Source: Curvibacter sp. CHRR-16 (GTDB taxonomy: Bacteria > Pseudomonadota > Gammaproteobacteria > Burkholderiales > Burkholderiaceae_C). From it: 64,000 nt of DNA. The notes beneath the pieces were generated by a model. That model was given only the letters and a program-made list of their open reading frames with translations, searched no databases and was not told the origin of the DNA. The stretch spans positions 47,941 to 111,940 of the forward strand of contig NZ_JAHCSH010000007.1 in assembly GCF_018474005.1 (NCBI RefSeq), in the 5' to 3' direction. Both the position numbers and the translations under genes were made by a program. Every line of letters starts with the position of its first letter. Within the stretch, counting starts at the first letter, position 1. Positions 37,064-47,149 of this stretch are shown piece after piece.

Positions 37064-37889
37064 CACCAACACGGACGTTCACATCACGGTGCTCAGTGGT
37101 GCATCGCGTGGCTTGGGCTTGGCCATGGCGCGCCAGCTCTTGTTGCCCGGCCAGCACCTGCTGTGCTTGGCTCGCCGCCCTGCTGGCGAACTGTCCCCCA
37201 TGGCGCAAGCCCAAGGCTGCGTGCTGGAACAATGGGCGGTGGACTTGGCCGAACCCACCATGGCCGCCGAGCGCCTGCACGACTGGCTGCTGCGCCAGCG
37301 CGCACAACTGCACGCTGCTGGCAAAACGGTGGCCAGCGTCACCCTCATCAACAACGCGGCATGGCTGCCGCCTGCACTGCCCCTGTCCCTGGTGGCCCAT
37401 GCCGACGTGCAGCAAGCCCTGCGCGTGGGCTTGGAAGCCCCCATGCTGCTGACTGCCAGCCTGCTGCACGCCACACGTTCTTGGTCAAATGATGGGCCCC
37501 ATGACGGCGCAAGCCCGCTCAGCACCGCGCCTGTGGTGCGCAAGGTGCTCAATATTTCCTCCGGCTTGGGGCGCAGGCCCATGGCATCGCAAGCCACTTA
37601 CTGCGCCCTCAAAGCCGGGCTGGACCACTACACCCGCTGCTTGGCGTTGGAAGAAGCCCTGCAGCCGCATGGTGCCAAGGTGTGCTCCCTCGCCCCCGGC
37701 GTGGTGGACACCGACATGCAGGTGCAACTGCGCAGCAGCGCCACCAGCACCTTCCCCGACCAACCGCGCTTTGCCCAACTGCACACCCAAGGCCAACTGA
37801 CCACCCCCGACGAAGCCGCCCGCCAAGTGCTGGCCTATTTGGCACGCACCGATTTTGGTGACCAACCTGTTGCCGATGTGCGGGGTTAA
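37056..37889 (+). CDS. SDR family oxidoreductase
   Basis: 277 residues with a GTG start overlapping the recJ stop. Rossmann motif SGASRGLGLAMA, then INNAAWLPPA, catalytic Ser in LNISSGLGRRP and Tyr-x3-Lys in YCALKAGLDHY. The YCALK wording and size fit the sepiapterin/benzil-reductase-like group of classical SDRs; NAD(P)-dependent carbonyl reduction is likely, substrate unknown. Its overlap with recJ suggests cotranscription without a functional link. Confidence 0.85.
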   Translation: MSDTNTDVHITVLSGASRGLGLAMARQLLLPGQHLLCLARRPAGELSPMAQAQGCVLEQWAVDLAEPTMAAERLHDWLLRQRAQLHAAGKTVASVTLINNAAWLPPALPLSLVAHADVQQALRVGLEAPMLLTASLLHATRSWSNDGPHDGASPLSTAPVVRKVLNISSGLGRRPMASQATYCALKAGLDHYTRCLALEEALQPHGAKVCSLAPGVVDTDMQVQLRSSATSTFPDQPRFAQLHTQGQLTTPDEAARQVLAYLARTDFGDQPVADVRG

Positions 37890-37994
37890 GTAGGCAGCCT
37901 GGAGTGCTGCCACTAAAACCGGGCGCCTCTACGACTCTTTTGCAGCGCACAATGGGCTTTTGCTCACCAACCGATTGCAAGAGGAGACAAGTAC

Positions 37995-39179
37995 ATGAGC
38001 CGTGAAGTCGTCGTCGTCAGTGCCGTGCGTACCGCCATTGGCACTTTTGGAGGTAGCCTCAAAGACGTGCCCCCCACCGAACTGGGCGCGCTGGTAGTGC
38101 GCGAGTCACTGGCGCGGGCGCAGGTCGACGGCAAGGATGTCGGCCATGTGGTGTTTGGCCATGTGGTCAACACCGAACCCAAAGACATGTACCTGAGCCG
38201 GGTGGCTGCCATCCACGGCGGCTGTGCCGAGGGCACCCCCGCCTTCAACGTAAATCGCCTGTGCGGGTCGGGCTTGCAAGCCATTGTGTCGGCCTCGCAG
38301 TCCATTTTGCTGGGCGATGCCGACATTGCGATTGGCGCTGGGGCCGAGAACATGAGCCGCGCGCCGTTTGCCAGCCTGAACATGCGCTGGGGTGCCCGCA
38401 TGGGTGACACCAAGATGGTGGACATGATGATGGGTGCGTTGCACGACCCGTTCCACACCATCCACATGGGCGTGACAGCCGAGAACATTGCCGCCAAGTG
38501 GGGCATTAGCCGGGCCGAGCAAGACGCGCTGGCCGTGGAAAGCCACCGCCGCGCCCAAAAGGCGACCGAGGCGGGTTATTTCAAGGAGCAGATCGTTCCC
38601 GTCATGCTCAAGAGCAAAAAGGGCGAGGTGGCCTATGCCACGGACGAACACTTCCGCGCCGACTGCACCTTGGAGGACATGTCCAAGCTCAAGCCGGTCT
38701 TCATCAAGGAGAACGGCACCGTGACGGCGGGCAATGCCTCGGGCATCAATGACGCCGCCGCAGCGCTGGTGCTCATGGAAGCGGGCACCGCCAAGGCACG
38801 GGGTCTGCAGCCCATGGCGCGGCTGGTGGCATACGCCCACGCCGGGGTAGATCCGCAGTACATGGGCATTGGGCCGGTTCCGGCCTCGCAACTGGCGCTG
38901 CAAAAGGCCGGCCTGAGCGTGAACGACCTGGACGTAATCGAAGCCAACGAAGCCTTTGCCGCCCAGGCCTGCGCGGTGAGCAAAGACTTGGGGCTAGACC
39001 CGGCCAAGGTCAACCCCAATGGCTCGGGTATTTCGCTGGGCCACCCCATCGGCGCTACGGGTGCTCTCATCACCGTGAAGGCTTTGCACGAGCTGCAGCG
39101 CATCCAAGGCCGCTATGCACTGGTGACCATGTGCATCGGCGGTGGGCAAGGCATTGCAGCGATTTTTGAGCGCCTGTAA
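37995..39179 (+). CDS. bktB: beta-ketothiolase BktB-like acetyl-CoA acetyltransferase
   Basis: 394 residues. Condenses or cleaves acyl-CoAs (acetyl-CoA with acetyl- or propionyl-CoA), feeding polyhydroxyalkanoate synthesis or fatty-acid breakdown. Active-site Cys in NRLCGSGLQA near residue 90, His in LGHPIGATGA near 350, and second Cys in TMCIGGGQGIA near 380. The sequence agrees with BktB of Cupriavidus along its whole length as I remember it. GAGGAG lies nine bases before the ATG. It stands alone between an SDR gene and an opposing diguanylate cyclase. Confidence 0.93.
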   Translation: MSREVVVVSAVRTAIGTFGGSLKDVPPTELGALVVRESLARAQVDGKDVGHVVFGHVVNTEPKDMYLSRVAAIHGGCAEGTPAFNVNRLCGSGLQAIVSASQSILLGDADIAIGAGAENMSRAPFASLNMRWGARMGDTKMVDMMMGALHDPFHTIHMGVTAENIAAKWGISRAEQDALAVESHRRAQKATEAGYFKEQIVPVMLKSKKGEVAYATDEHFRADCTLEDMSKLKPVFIKENGTVTAGNASGINDAAAALVLMEAGTAKARGLQPMARLVAYAHAGVDPQYMGIGPVPASQLALQKAGLSVNDLDVIEANEAFAAQACAVSKDLGLDPAKVNPNGSGISLGHPIGATGALITVKALHELQRIQGRYALVTMCIGGGQGIAAIFERL

Positions 39180-39208
39180 ATGCCAGCCTGAAGGGCTATT
39201 GGCTCCCG

Positions 39209-40243
39209 TCAGAACAAGTCCACGTCCATGCCTTCGTTGACTTGTTCGACGATCTCCCCTTGGGCCACCAAGTCGCGGTAGCTGCAGACTTGGTTGCGCC
39301 CATGGGTTTTGGCGTAGTACACCGCCTTGTCTGCACGTCCAAAGGCTTGACTGGGGATGTCATTGGAGGTGAGATCGGACATGCCTATGCTGACCGTGAT
39401 ATTCCCAACCTGCGGAAAGCGATAGCCCTCAATAGTGGTACGCAGGCGCTCCAGCCCAGCCTTGGCGTCATCCGATGCATCACAGCGCAACAAGATGACA
39501 AACTCTTCGCCACCAAAGCGGTAGAGCTGGTCGTAGTAACGAAAACACGAGCGCATGATGCGCGCTACCAGCAGCAGCACTTCATCGCCAATGAGGTGAC
39601 CGTAGTTGTCGTTGACGCGCTTGAAGTGGTCAATGTCCAGCACTGCCAGCCACGCACCGTCCGACGTGCTGCGGGTGCGGCGCTCTTGCCCTAAGTGCTT
39701 GTCATGGGCTTGGTCTTGTTCTTGTGCGGCCTTGAAGAAAGCCGCATCGAAGGTTTTGCGGTTCAGCAATTCGGTCAGTGCGTCTTTCTCGCCATAGTCG
39801 AGCAAGCTGAGCACATTGCAATAGAGACGGAATACGCCTTCGAGCAAATGACGGTCTATGGGGCTGAGCGCACTTTGGGTACTGATTTCCAGCAGCACCG
39901 GGGTTACGCCCAGCATGGGAAATACGGTGGTGTGGGGTAGTTCCTCACTCGTTTGCACCTCGCCACTGAGCAAGGCCAAATGCCACAGCGGGTGTACCTG
40001 CAAAAGTGGCAAAGCCGTCCATTCAGGACGGCTTTGCATGCGCTGCGGACTGGTTTGGCCGCTTTGTTGGCTCACCACTTGCAGGCAGCGGCGATCTTGG
40101 CCTTCACCCAACACCCGGTACAGCGCGATGGCATCAATTTGCTCAGGCAAACTCTCAGCAATGATGCGCAGCAGGGCCAAATCGAGTGCATCCCTGTCGC
40201 GCAACCCACTCATGGTTGCCAAATTGTGAGCCAATGATTCCAT
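39209..40243 (-). CDS. diguanylate cyclase (GGDEF domain)
   Basis: 344 residues, soluble. The N-terminal half (about 1-155) looks like a GAF-type sensory domain; the C-terminal half is a GGDEF domain with active site RFGGEEF, metal and base-binding DIDHFKRVNDNYGH, and an intact product-inhibition site RYYD exactly five residues before GGEEF. It should make cyclic di-GMP and be feedback-inhibited. The C-terminus ends in the acidic-aromatic sequence MDVDLF. It lies 21 bp downstream of the 2OG-Fe oxygenase gene on the same strand. Confidence 0.93.
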   Translation of the reverse strand: MESLAHNLATMSGLRDRDALDLALLRIIAESLPEQIDAIALYRVLGEGQDRRCLQVVSQQSGQTSPQRMQSRPEWTALPLLQVHPLWHLALLSGEVQTSEELPHTTVFPMLGVTPVLLEISTQSALSPIDRHLLEGVFRLYCNVLSLLDYGEKDALTELLNRKTFDAAFFKAAQEQDQAHDKHLGQERRTRSTSDGAWLAVLDIDHFKRVNDNYGHLIGDEVLLLVARIMRSCFRYYDQLYRFGGEEFVILLRCDASDDAKAGLERLRTTIEGYRFPQVGNITVSIGMSDLTSNDIPSQAFGRADKAVYYAKTHGRNQVCSYRDLVAQGEIVEQVNEGMDVDLF

Positions 40244-40264
40244 GGCCCATGGTTATAGCAAGTA

Positions 40265-40999
40265 TCACGCCTCGAGAAAATGATCGCGTCGCAAAGTAAT
40301 CACCAGTGTGTCGCGGAAACCACCCAGCTCAGCGGGTTGTATAGGTGTGGACTCGTGCACCACCTTGGCGTCATCAAGCAGCAACAAAGACCAAGGTTCG
40401 CTGAGCGTGAACCGCAGGCCTGCCGGTTGCAGGCTGTCAAACACCCGGGTTTCCCCTCCCTTGATACCGTGGCGCTGCAACAAAAACACCGCCACCATGT
40501 CTACGCCATCGCGGTGCGCACCTTCGGGGGTGGGTCGGCCTATGCCATCGGTGGTGTCGATGCGAAATTGGTGCGCCTCGACGTACCAAGTGCGTGCACC
40601 ATAGAGCTGATCGGCAGCCTGCGTGAGCGACACCAGCAAGCGACTCCACTCAGGGTGCTGTACCAAATCGGCTTGCAGCGGTGCGAAATGGCGCGAAATG
40701 CCGCCATGCAAAGCGTTGTACTCCACAGGCTGCCAGTGCGGACGGTGGGGAACAGGCTGCACCTGCTGCTGCGCCACCACAAAGCTGCCATGGCGTCGAC
40801 GCCGATAACGTCCTCCATCGCGCAGGTAGTCATCGGGCGGCAAGTCGTCCCAGTAGGGTAGCCATGCTTGCAAGGTCGCAGGTTCTACGCCGCTGAGCGC
40901 ACTGACTTGAGTGGCCGACAACACAGCATAGCCTTGCTGCTGCATGGTAGGAACCAAAAGATCAATGCTGGGCAGAAGGGGGGGAGCAAAAGTTTTCAT
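40265..40999 (-). CDS. 2OG-Fe(II) dioxygenase family protein (PF10014-like)
   Basis: 244 residues. The iron-binding set appears as HRDGVDM (His-x-Asp) and the distal VHESTPI, with Arg in GFRDTLVITLRR for 2-oxoglutarate. GISRHFAPL and PTPEGAHRDGVD fit the family that includes free amino-acid hydroxylases such as L-isoleucine dioxygenase. The substrate here is unknown. It is followed by the diguanylate cyclase gene on the same strand, which may make a two-gene unit. The hemerythrin gene starts 81 bp away in the other direction. Confidence 0.8.
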   Translation of the reverse strand: MKTFAPPLLPSIDLLVPTMQQQGYAVLSATQVSALSGVEPATLQAWLPYWDDLPPDDYLRDGGRYRRRRHGSFVVAQQQVQPVPHRPHWQPVEYNALHGGISRHFAPLQADLVQHPEWSRLLVSLTQAADQLYGARTWYVEAHQFRIDTTDGIGRPTPEGAHRDGVDMVAVFLLQRHGIKGGETRVFDSLQPAGLRFTLSEPWSLLLLDDAKVVHESTPIQPAELGGFRDTLVITLRRDHFLEA

Positions 41000-41080
41000 G
41001 GTTAATCACATTATTCCGCACGTACTGAGCAGGCCGACTGGATCAAATCAAGCAATAGCAAAAACAGCTATTCTTGGCGC

Positions 41081-41575
41081 ATGAGTTCCGCTACAGCCAT
41101 CCCCCCCACATCCATGCCATCCACCGATCGCTTTCCCATCGCCCCGTGGGATGAAGCCTCCTTGGTGCAATGGCCCGATATGGATGCCCATCACCTGCAC
41201 TTGGTCTCGCTGCTAGAACGGGTGCCACACACGGCCGACGACGATTTGATGCCCTTGTGGGCCCATATCCTGCATTCAACGATCGAACACTTTGGCGACG
41301 AAGACCGCTGGATGCAAGAAACCGATTTCCCCGCCCAGCACTGCCATATGGGGCAACATGCCTTGGTATTGGACATGCTGCGCGAAGTGGAGGCCCGTGG
41401 TCATGGTGGTGACTTAGAGATCGTGCGCCACATGGCCCACGAGTTGAGCAACTGGTTACCCCAGCACATCGACATGATGGACGCTGGCTTAGCACTGCAC
41501 CTGCAACGTCTGCAAGCAGGCCACGCACCGGATGTCGATGCACACACCTGCGGTAGCGAATCCTCATGCGGATAA
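41081..41575 (+). CDS. bacteriohemerythrin
   Basis: 164 residues, four-helix di-iron oxygen-binding protein. Ligand pattern: His in DAHHLHLV, His-x3-Glu in STIEHFGDEDRWM, His residues in QHCHMGQH, and His-x4-Asp in LPQHIDMMD at the end of helix 4. About 25 extra N-terminal residues precede the domain. It could store or sense oxygen in the cytoplasm; in bacteria with many chemoreceptors it often assists aerotaxis. A hairpin GCACC-ctttc-GGTGC follows the stop. Confidence 0.85.
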   Translation: MSSATAIPPTSMPSTDRFPIAPWDEASLVQWPDMDAHHLHLVSLLERVPHTADDDLMPLWAHILHSTIEHFGDEDRWMQETDFPAQHCHMGQHALVLDMLREVEARGHGGDLEIVRHMAHELSNWLPQHIDMMDAGLALHLQRLQAGHAPDVDAHTCGSESSCG

Positions 41576-41674
41576 AGCATTTGCATAGCTGAAAAAACTC
41601 TGCATCGCACCCTTTCGGTGCTTCTACAGTTCGAACCCGTTACAGCATTCCCATTGAGAACGGAGTTCGACCGC

Positions 41675-42706
41675 ATGTTGCATTACAAAACCACTATGGC
41701 TATCGCTATCGCAGCCTTGGGCACCCTGAGCGCCCAACCAGCACTGGCGGGCAAAACACTGGAATCCATCAAAAGCAAAGGCCACATTAGCTGCGGCGTC
41801 ACCAACGGGGTACCTGGCTTCAGCGCGCCAGACTCGGCAGGCAAATGGGGCGGACTGGATGTAGACATCTGTCGCGCAGTGGCGGCAGCCACGCTGGGCG
41901 ATGCAGACAAGGTGAAATACGTTCCCCTGAGTTCGCAGGCACGCTTTACGGCACTGCAATCGGGCGAGATTGACATCCTGTCGCGCAACACCACCGTGAC
42001 ACTGAGCCGCGATGCTTCGCTGGGACTGACTGCCACTGCCATTGTTTACTACGACGGCCAAGGCTTCTTGGTGTCGGGGACAAGCAAGATCAAGAGCGCC
42101 AAGCAACTCAAAGGCCAGACCGTGTGCGTGCAATCGGGCACCACCAACGAGAAAAACTTGTCCGACTATTCGAGGGCAAACAATCTCAACACCAAGCCGG
42201 TCGTTTTCGAAAAATTCGACGCGGCAGTTGATGCCTACTTTGCTGGCCGCTGCGTGGCATTCAGTACCGATGCATCGGGCTTGGCCTCCATCCGCGACAA
42301 GTTCGCCAAAAACCCAGCCGACCACCAAATCTTGCCCGAACTGATCTCCAAAGAGCCTTTAGGCCCCTTCGTGCGCCGAGGTGATGAGGACTGGGCTGCG
42401 ATTGTCAAATGGACCATTTACGGCCTGCTGGAAGCCGAGGAATATGGCATCACTGCAAGCAATGCAGACAAACTCAAGAACGAGTCCAAAGACCCCACCA
42501 TAGGTCGCATCTTGGGCAGCACAGAAGACACTGGCAAATTGCTGGGACTGGACAAAGAATGGCTGTACCGTGCAATCAAAGCTACAGGCAACTATGGCGA
42601 AATTTTTGACCATAACGTAGGCCCCAACTCGCGACTGCAACTGCCCCGCGGTCTGAACAAGTTGTGGAACCAAGGTGGCTTGCACTATGCAGCACCCATT
42701 CGGTAA
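41675..42706 (+). CDS. aapJ: general L-amino-acid binding protein, first copy
   Basis: 343 residues from the ATG at 41675; signal peptide with cleavage after PALA. Periplasmic binding protein of the AapJ type: SCGVTNGVPGFSAPDSAG, GLDVDICRAVAAA, ARFTALQSGEIDILSRN, and the CVQSGTTNEKNL loop. It captures a range of L-amino acids. A paralogue about three-quarters identical follows 217 bp later, ahead of the permease genes. Having two binding proteins suggests different affinity or expression rather than two transporters. Confidence 0.9.
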   Translation: MLHYKTTMAIAIAALGTLSAQPALAGKTLESIKSKGHISCGVTNGVPGFSAPDSAGKWGGLDVDICRAVAAATLGDADKVKYVPLSSQARFTALQSGEIDILSRNTTVTLSRDASLGLTATAIVYYDGQGFLVSGTSKIKSAKQLKGQTVCVQSGTTNEKNLSDYSRANNLNTKPVVFEKFDAAVDAYFAGRCVAFSTDASGLASIRDKFAKNPADHQILPELISKEPLGPFVRRGDEDWAAIVKWTIYGLLEAEEYGITASNADKLKNESKDPTIGRILGSTEDTGKLLGLDKEWLYRAIKATGNYGEIFDHNVGPNSRLQLPRGLNKLWNQGGLHYAAPIR

Positions 42707-42923
42707 TACCTCACGCAACCGAATTTGCACCAAAATAATGCAAAAAAACTGGCATTACTTTTGCGTGCAAAAACGTTGCCGGGTATTTGTTTATGCATTA
42801 TTTGCATCAAACACCCTAGGAAACCCGCATAACTAGGGGCCCGACCGGGCATTAGAGTACGCCCCCGATACGTCTGCTAAGGGCACAAGCCTTGGTAGCT
42901 GTTTTTTACATGGAGAACTGAGC

Positions 42924-43952
42924 ATGATGAAACTGAAAAACTTGGTAGCTGCAGCCGCAGCTTTAGGCGCTGTCGTAGCAACACCCGCTTTCGCAGGCAA
43001 AACTGTGGACGCAATCAAAGCACGTGGCCAAGTGGTTTGCGGTGTCAACACTGGTCTGGCTGGCTTTAGCGCTGCCGATTCCAACGGCAAATGGGCTGGT
43101 TTGGACGTGGACGTGTGCCGCGCCGTAGCTGCCGCCGTATTGGGTGATGGCGAGAAGGTCAAGTACGTTCCCCTGCAAGCACAAGCTCGCTTCACGGCTT
43201 TGCAATCCGGCGAAATCGACATCCTGTCGCGTAACACCACTTTCACACTGACACGCGACGCCTCTTTGGGCCTGTCCACTACGGCTGTGACTTACTACGA
43301 CGGCCAAGGTTTCTTGGTTCCCGTCAAGAGCAAGATCAAGAGCGCCAAGCAGCTCAAAGGCCAAACCGTGTGCGTGCAATCAGGCACCACCACCGAAAAG
43401 AACCTGACTGACTTCTCCAAGGCCAACGGTCTGGGTATCAAGCCTGTTGTGTTTGAAAAGTTGGAAGCCGCTGAAGGTGCTTACTTCTCTGGCCGCTGCG
43501 TGGCTTACACCACCGACGCATCTGGCTTGGCTTCTACCCGCAACAAGGTTGCCAAGAATCCCGATGACCACATCATCTTGCCTGAGCTGATCTCCAAAGA
43601 GCCTCTGGGCCCCATGGTGCGCCGTGGTGATGACGACTGGACAGCCATCGTCAAGTGGACTGTGTACGGTCTGTTGGAAGCCGAAGAATACGGTATCACT
43701 TCCGAAAACGTGGACAAGCTCAAGGCTGAATCCAAAGACCCCTCCGTTGGCCGTATTCTGGGTACAACCGAAGACAGCGGTAAGCTGCTGGGTTTGGACA
43801 AGGAATGGATGTACCGCGCTATCAAGACAACCGGTAACTACGGTGAAATGTTCGAGCGCAACGTCGGCCCCAAATCGCCTCTGAAGCTGCCACGCGGCTT
43901 GAACAATCTGTGGAACAAGGGTGGCATCCAGTACGCCGCACCAATCCGCTAA
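42924..43952 (+). CDS. aapJ: general L-amino-acid binding protein, second copy
   Basis: 342 residues with signal peptide cleaved after PAFA. Same layout as the upstream copy, with CGVNTGLAGFSAADSNG, DVDVCRAVAAAV and CVQSGTTTEKNL. GGAGA lies upstream of the tandem ATGATG. It sits closest to the permeases but is separated from them by a stem-loop terminator (43993-44021), the usual way to make more binding protein than membrane subunits. Codon choice is notably more uniform than in the first copy, hinting at higher expression. Confidence 0.93.
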   Translation: MMKLKNLVAAAAALGAVVATPAFAGKTVDAIKARGQVVCGVNTGLAGFSAADSNGKWAGLDVDVCRAVAAAVLGDGEKVKYVPLQAQARFTALQSGEIDILSRNTTFTLTRDASLGLSTTAVTYYDGQGFLVPVKSKIKSAKQLKGQTVCVQSGTTTEKNLTDFSKANGLGIKPVVFEKLEAAEGAYFSGRCVAYTTDASGLASTRNKVAKNPDDHIILPELISKEPLGPMVRRGDDDWTAIVKWTVYGLLEAEEYGITSENVDKLKAESKDPSVGRILGTTEDSGKLLGLDKEWMYRAIKTTGNYGEMFERNVGPKSPLKLPRGLNNLWNKGGIQYAAPIR

Positions 43953-43992
43953 GCATTGACAACTTTCTGGGCTCACAAGGCCCAGCTTTCAA

Positions 43993-44021
43993 GGGCAGCT
44001 GAACCATCGGCTGCCCTTTTT
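43993..44021 (+). terminator. terminator between binding protein and permease genes
   Basis: Stem GGGCAGC (43993-43999) pairs with GCTGCCC (44010-44016), then five T. Placed between aapJ and aapQ, it probably attenuates rather than fully blocks transcription into the permease genes. Confidence 0.8.
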
Positions 44022-44069
44022 CGGTATGAATAGCCTGTGTTTTTTATTTACTAAGCAAGGGGTTTTGGC

Positions 44070-45245
44070 ATGACGTCCCCCTCCTCATCTCCCAAACGCA
44101 AGTGGTCTTGGCGCAGCCAAGCCTTCCGTGGCTTGGTCTACCAAATTATTGCGATCCTAGCCATCGTGGCTGTGGTGTGGGCTTTGGCCCATAACACCTT
44201 GGTCAATATGCAGGTGCGCGGCATCCAGAGTGGCTTTGACTTTCTAGCCAGCTCGGCAGGGTTCGATATTGGCGAAACCCTGTTTCCGTATGATTCCGCT
44301 GAACCTTACTGGCGCGCCTTTGTGGTGGGGCTCTTTAACACCCTGCGTGTGGCGGTGGTGGGCATCATCCTCACCACCATTTTGGGCACGCTCATTGGTG
44401 TGGGCCGTTTCTCGCGCAACCCGCTGATCCGCGGCCTGTGCTCCGCCTATGTGGAGTTCTTCCGCAACATTCCCGTGCTGCTGCAGCTGTTGATGTGGTA
44501 CTTATTGTTCACGGAAATTTTGCCCGACTCCACCGAACCACTGCAGCTAGGTCCTGTTTTTATCAGCAAAGGGGGGATTAACTACCCCGTTCCAGTGTGG
44601 TCTCTGGGCCAAGGCTTAGCAGTGCTGGGCTTGGTGCTGGGTGTCGTTCTGGCTTGGATTTACCGCAAGCGTGCTATGCGCCGCTTTGAACAAACCGGTA
44701 AGTTGCCTAGCATGGTGCTGGTGCCCTTGGCCATTGTGCTGGTGGCCGCTTTGGCCGGCTGGCTCGTTGGTGGTGCGCCCACTGCTTGGAATGTTCCGAT
44801 CAAAGGTGAATTTGCCATTGAGAACGGCTCTGCCCTGACACCTGAGTACATGGCGCTGCTGCTGGGTCTGACGATTTACACCGCTTCCTTCGTATCGGAA
44901 GTAGTGCGGGGCGGCATCCAATCGGTCTCCCAAGGCCAAGCGGAAGCGGCTGCCGCTTTGGGCCTGAGCCGTGGTCAGACCATGCGTCTGGTCATGCTGC
45001 CCCAAGCGCTGCGGGTGATCATTCCCCCACTGACCAATCAGTACCTGAACCTGACCAAGAACTCTTCACTGGCCGTGGCCATTGGTTATCCCGATGTGGT
45101 GGCGATCGCCAACACCTCCATCAACCAGTCTGGTCGCGCTGTGGAATGCATTGCCATCATCATGCTGATTTACCTGACCACCTCATTGAGCACCTCAACG
45201 CTGATGAACTGGTACAACAGCCGCGCTGCTATCAAGGAGCGCTAA
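44070..45245 (+). CDS. aapQ: AapQ amino-acid ABC transporter permease
   Basis: 391 residues, inner-membrane subunit of the general L-amino-acid transporter. N-terminal cytoplasmic tail, about eight membrane segments, and the EAA loop QAEAAAALGLSRGQTMRLVM followed by PQALRVIIPPLTNQYLNL. FFRNIPVLLQLLMWY is typical of the histidine-type family. AapQ proteins are longer than ordinary permeases because of an extra loop region, present here (about 150-250). The stop is four bases before aapM, whose ribosome-binding site overlaps this end. Confidence 0.93.
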   Translation: MTSPSSSPKRKWSWRSQAFRGLVYQIIAILAIVAVVWALAHNTLVNMQVRGIQSGFDFLASSAGFDIGETLFPYDSAEPYWRAFVVGLFNTLRVAVVGIILTTILGTLIGVGRFSRNPLIRGLCSAYVEFFRNIPVLLQLLMWYLLFTEILPDSTEPLQLGPVFISKGGINYPVPVWSLGQGLAVLGLVLGVVLAWIYRKRAMRRFEQTGKLPSMVLVPLAIVLVAALAGWLVGGAPTAWNVPIKGEFAIENGSALTPEYMALLLGLTIYTASFVSEVVRGGIQSVSQGQAEAAAALGLSRGQTMRLVMLPQALRVIIPPLTNQYLNLTKNSSLAVAIGYPDVVAIANTSINQSGRAVECIAIIMLIYLTTSLSTSTLMNWYNSRAAIKER

Positions 45246-45249
45246 GCGT

Positions 45250-46353
45250 ATGAACACATCCACTTTTACTCCTATTGCACCGCGCCCCGCACCGAACCGC
45301 AGCACCGGGCCTGTAGCTTGGGTGCGCAAGAACCTGTTTGCCAGCCCATCTGCAGCCATTGGAACCATATTGGTTGCATTGACTTTGGCATTGGTATTGC
45401 CCCATTTGCTGCGCTGGGGCATTGTTGGTGCCACATGGGTTCCCAACTTTGACAGCTGCCAAGCCAACCGCGATGGCGCATGCTGGGGCGTCATCGCGGA
45501 AAAGTACCGCATCATCATCTTTGGTCGCTTCCCGCTTGAAGAAGTCTGGCGCCCCCTGGTTGCGACACTGCTGCTGTTCACCTTGCTGGTGGCCAGTTGC
45601 ATGCGCCGCTTCTGGAAGCCCGCCTTGGGCGTGGCTTGGATCCTGGTCTGGGCAGTTTTCTTCACGCTGATGCACGGCAACGTCTTGGGCATGAGCTTGG
45701 TGGAAACCGACCGCTGGGGCGGCTTGCCATTGACGCTGATGCTCTCCTCGCTGTCCATGGCCTTGGCTTTCCCCTTGGCCTTGCTGATCGCTTTGGGTCG
45801 CCGCTCCAATCTGCCTGCCATCAAGACCTTTTGCACCATTTACGTGGAGCTGATTCGTGGCGTGCCCCTGATTTCGGTCTTGTTCATGGCCTCGTTCATG
45901 TTCCCCTTGTTCATGCCGCAAGGCTTCAACATTGATGTGCTGGTCCGCGTGGTTGCTGGTATCACCCTGTTTGCCGCCGCCTACATGGCTGAGGTTATTC
46001 GCGGTGGTTTGCAAGCCATCCCCAAAGGCCAGATCGAAGCGGCCGCCACCTTGGGTCTGTCCTACTGGCAAACCCAGCGCAAGATCGTGCTGCCGCAAGC
46101 CTTGTCCATGGTGGTGCCCGGCATCATGAACAACTTCATCTCGACCTTCAAGGACACCTCTCTGGTCACCATCGTGAGCTTGTATGAACTCACGGGCTCT
46201 ATGAGTATTGCGCTCAACGCCGATGCCGACTGGCGTCCCTTCAAGATTGAAGGCTACATCTTCATCGCCCTGATTTATTTCGGCTTCTGCTTTGCCATGT
46301 CCCGCTACAGCCTGTGGATTGAAAAACAGGTCAACAAGAGCAAACTGCGTTAA
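45250..46353 (+). CDS. aapM: AapM amino-acid ABC transporter permease
   Basis: 367 residues, partner permease of AapQ. About eight membrane segments with [16 protein letters not shown] and the EAA loop [20 protein letters not shown], then [23 protein letters not shown] at the end of aapQ serves its ATG. The two permeases would form a heterodimer served by AapP, encoded 11 bp downstream. Confidence 0.93.
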   Translation: MNTSTFTPIAPRPAPNRSTGPVAWVRKNLFASPSAAIGTILVALTLALVLPHLLRWGIVGATWVPNFDSCQANRDGACWGVIAEKYRIIIFGRFPLEEVWRPLVATLLLFTLLVASCMRRFWKPALGVAWILVWAVFFTLMHGNVLGMSLVETDRWGGLPLTLMLSSLSMALAFPLALLIALGRRSNLPAIKTFCTIYVELIRGVPLISVLFMASFMFPLFMPQGFNIDVLVRVVAGITLFAAAYMAEVIRGGLQAIPKGQIEAAATLGLSYWQTQRKIVLPQALSMVVPGIMNNFISTFKDTSLVTIVSLYELTGSMSIALNADADWRPFKIEGYIFIALIYFGFCFAMSRYSLWIEKQVNKSKLR

Positions 46354-46364
46354 GGATTCATCCC

Positions 46365-47108
46365 ATGTCTGAACCCATCATTACCTTCAACAAAGTCAAC
46401 AAGTGGTATGGCAACGATTACCACGTGCTGCGCGACATCGACCTGACCATCACCAAGGGCGAGCGCGTGGTGGTCTGCGGCCCCTCTGGCTCTGGCAAGT
46501 CCACCCTGATCCGCTGCATCAACCGCTTGGAAGAACACCAACAAGGCCAAATCATCGTCGACGGCACCGAGCTGACCGACGACATCAAGGCCATTGACCA
46601 GGTGCGCAAAGAAGTTGGCATGGTGTTCCAACAGTTCAACCTGTTCCCCCACCTGACCGTGCTGGAAAACCTAACCCTCTCGCCCATGTGGGTGGGCAAG
46701 GTACCCAAGAAAGAGGCTGAAGAAAAAGCCATGCAACAGCTTGAGCGTGTACGCATTGCCAGCCAAGCCAACAAGTACCCACTGCAACTCTCCGGTGGCC
46801 AGCAACAGCGCGTGGCCATTGCCCGTGCACTGTGCCTCAAGCCCAAGATCATGCTGTTTGACGAGCCCACTTCGGCGCTCGATCCCGAAATGATCAAGGA
46901 AGTGCTGGACGTGATGATCGAGTTGGCCAACCAAGGCATCACCATGGTGTGTGTGACACACGAAATGGGATTTGCCAAGGCCGTGGCCGACCGCGTGATC
47001 TTCATGGATCAAGGCCAGATCGTGGAACAAAACACGCCGCACGAGTTCTTCAACAACCCGCAGAACGAGCGCAGCAAAGACTTTTTGTCCAAGATTCTGG
47101 GCCACTGA
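46365..47108 (+). CDS. aapP: AapP amino-acid ABC transporter ATPase
   Basis: 247 residues, ATPase of the amino-acid importer. Walker [11 protein letters not shown]-loop [11 protein letters not shown], signature [15 protein letters not shown], Walker [16 protein letters not shown]-loop [15 protein letters not shown] precedes the ATG. Last gene of aapJ-aapJ-aapQ-aapM-aapP, closed by a strong hairpin terminator. Confidence 0.96.
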   Translation: MSEPIITFNKVNKWYGNDYHVLRDIDLTITKGERVVVCGPSGSGKSTLIRCINRLEEHQQGQIIVDGTELTDDIKAIDQVRKEVGMVFQQFNLFPHLTVLENLTLSPMWVGKVPKKEAEEKAMQQLERVRIASQANKYPLQLSGGQQQRVAIARALCLKPKIMLFDEPTSALDPEMIKEVLDVMIELANQGITMVCVTHEMGFAKAVADRVIFMDQGQIVEQNTPHEFFNNPQNERSKDFLSKILGH

Positions 47109-47149
47109 CGCCAGTCGGGCCTCGGTTCACCTTGGTTGGGCCCACGCAC

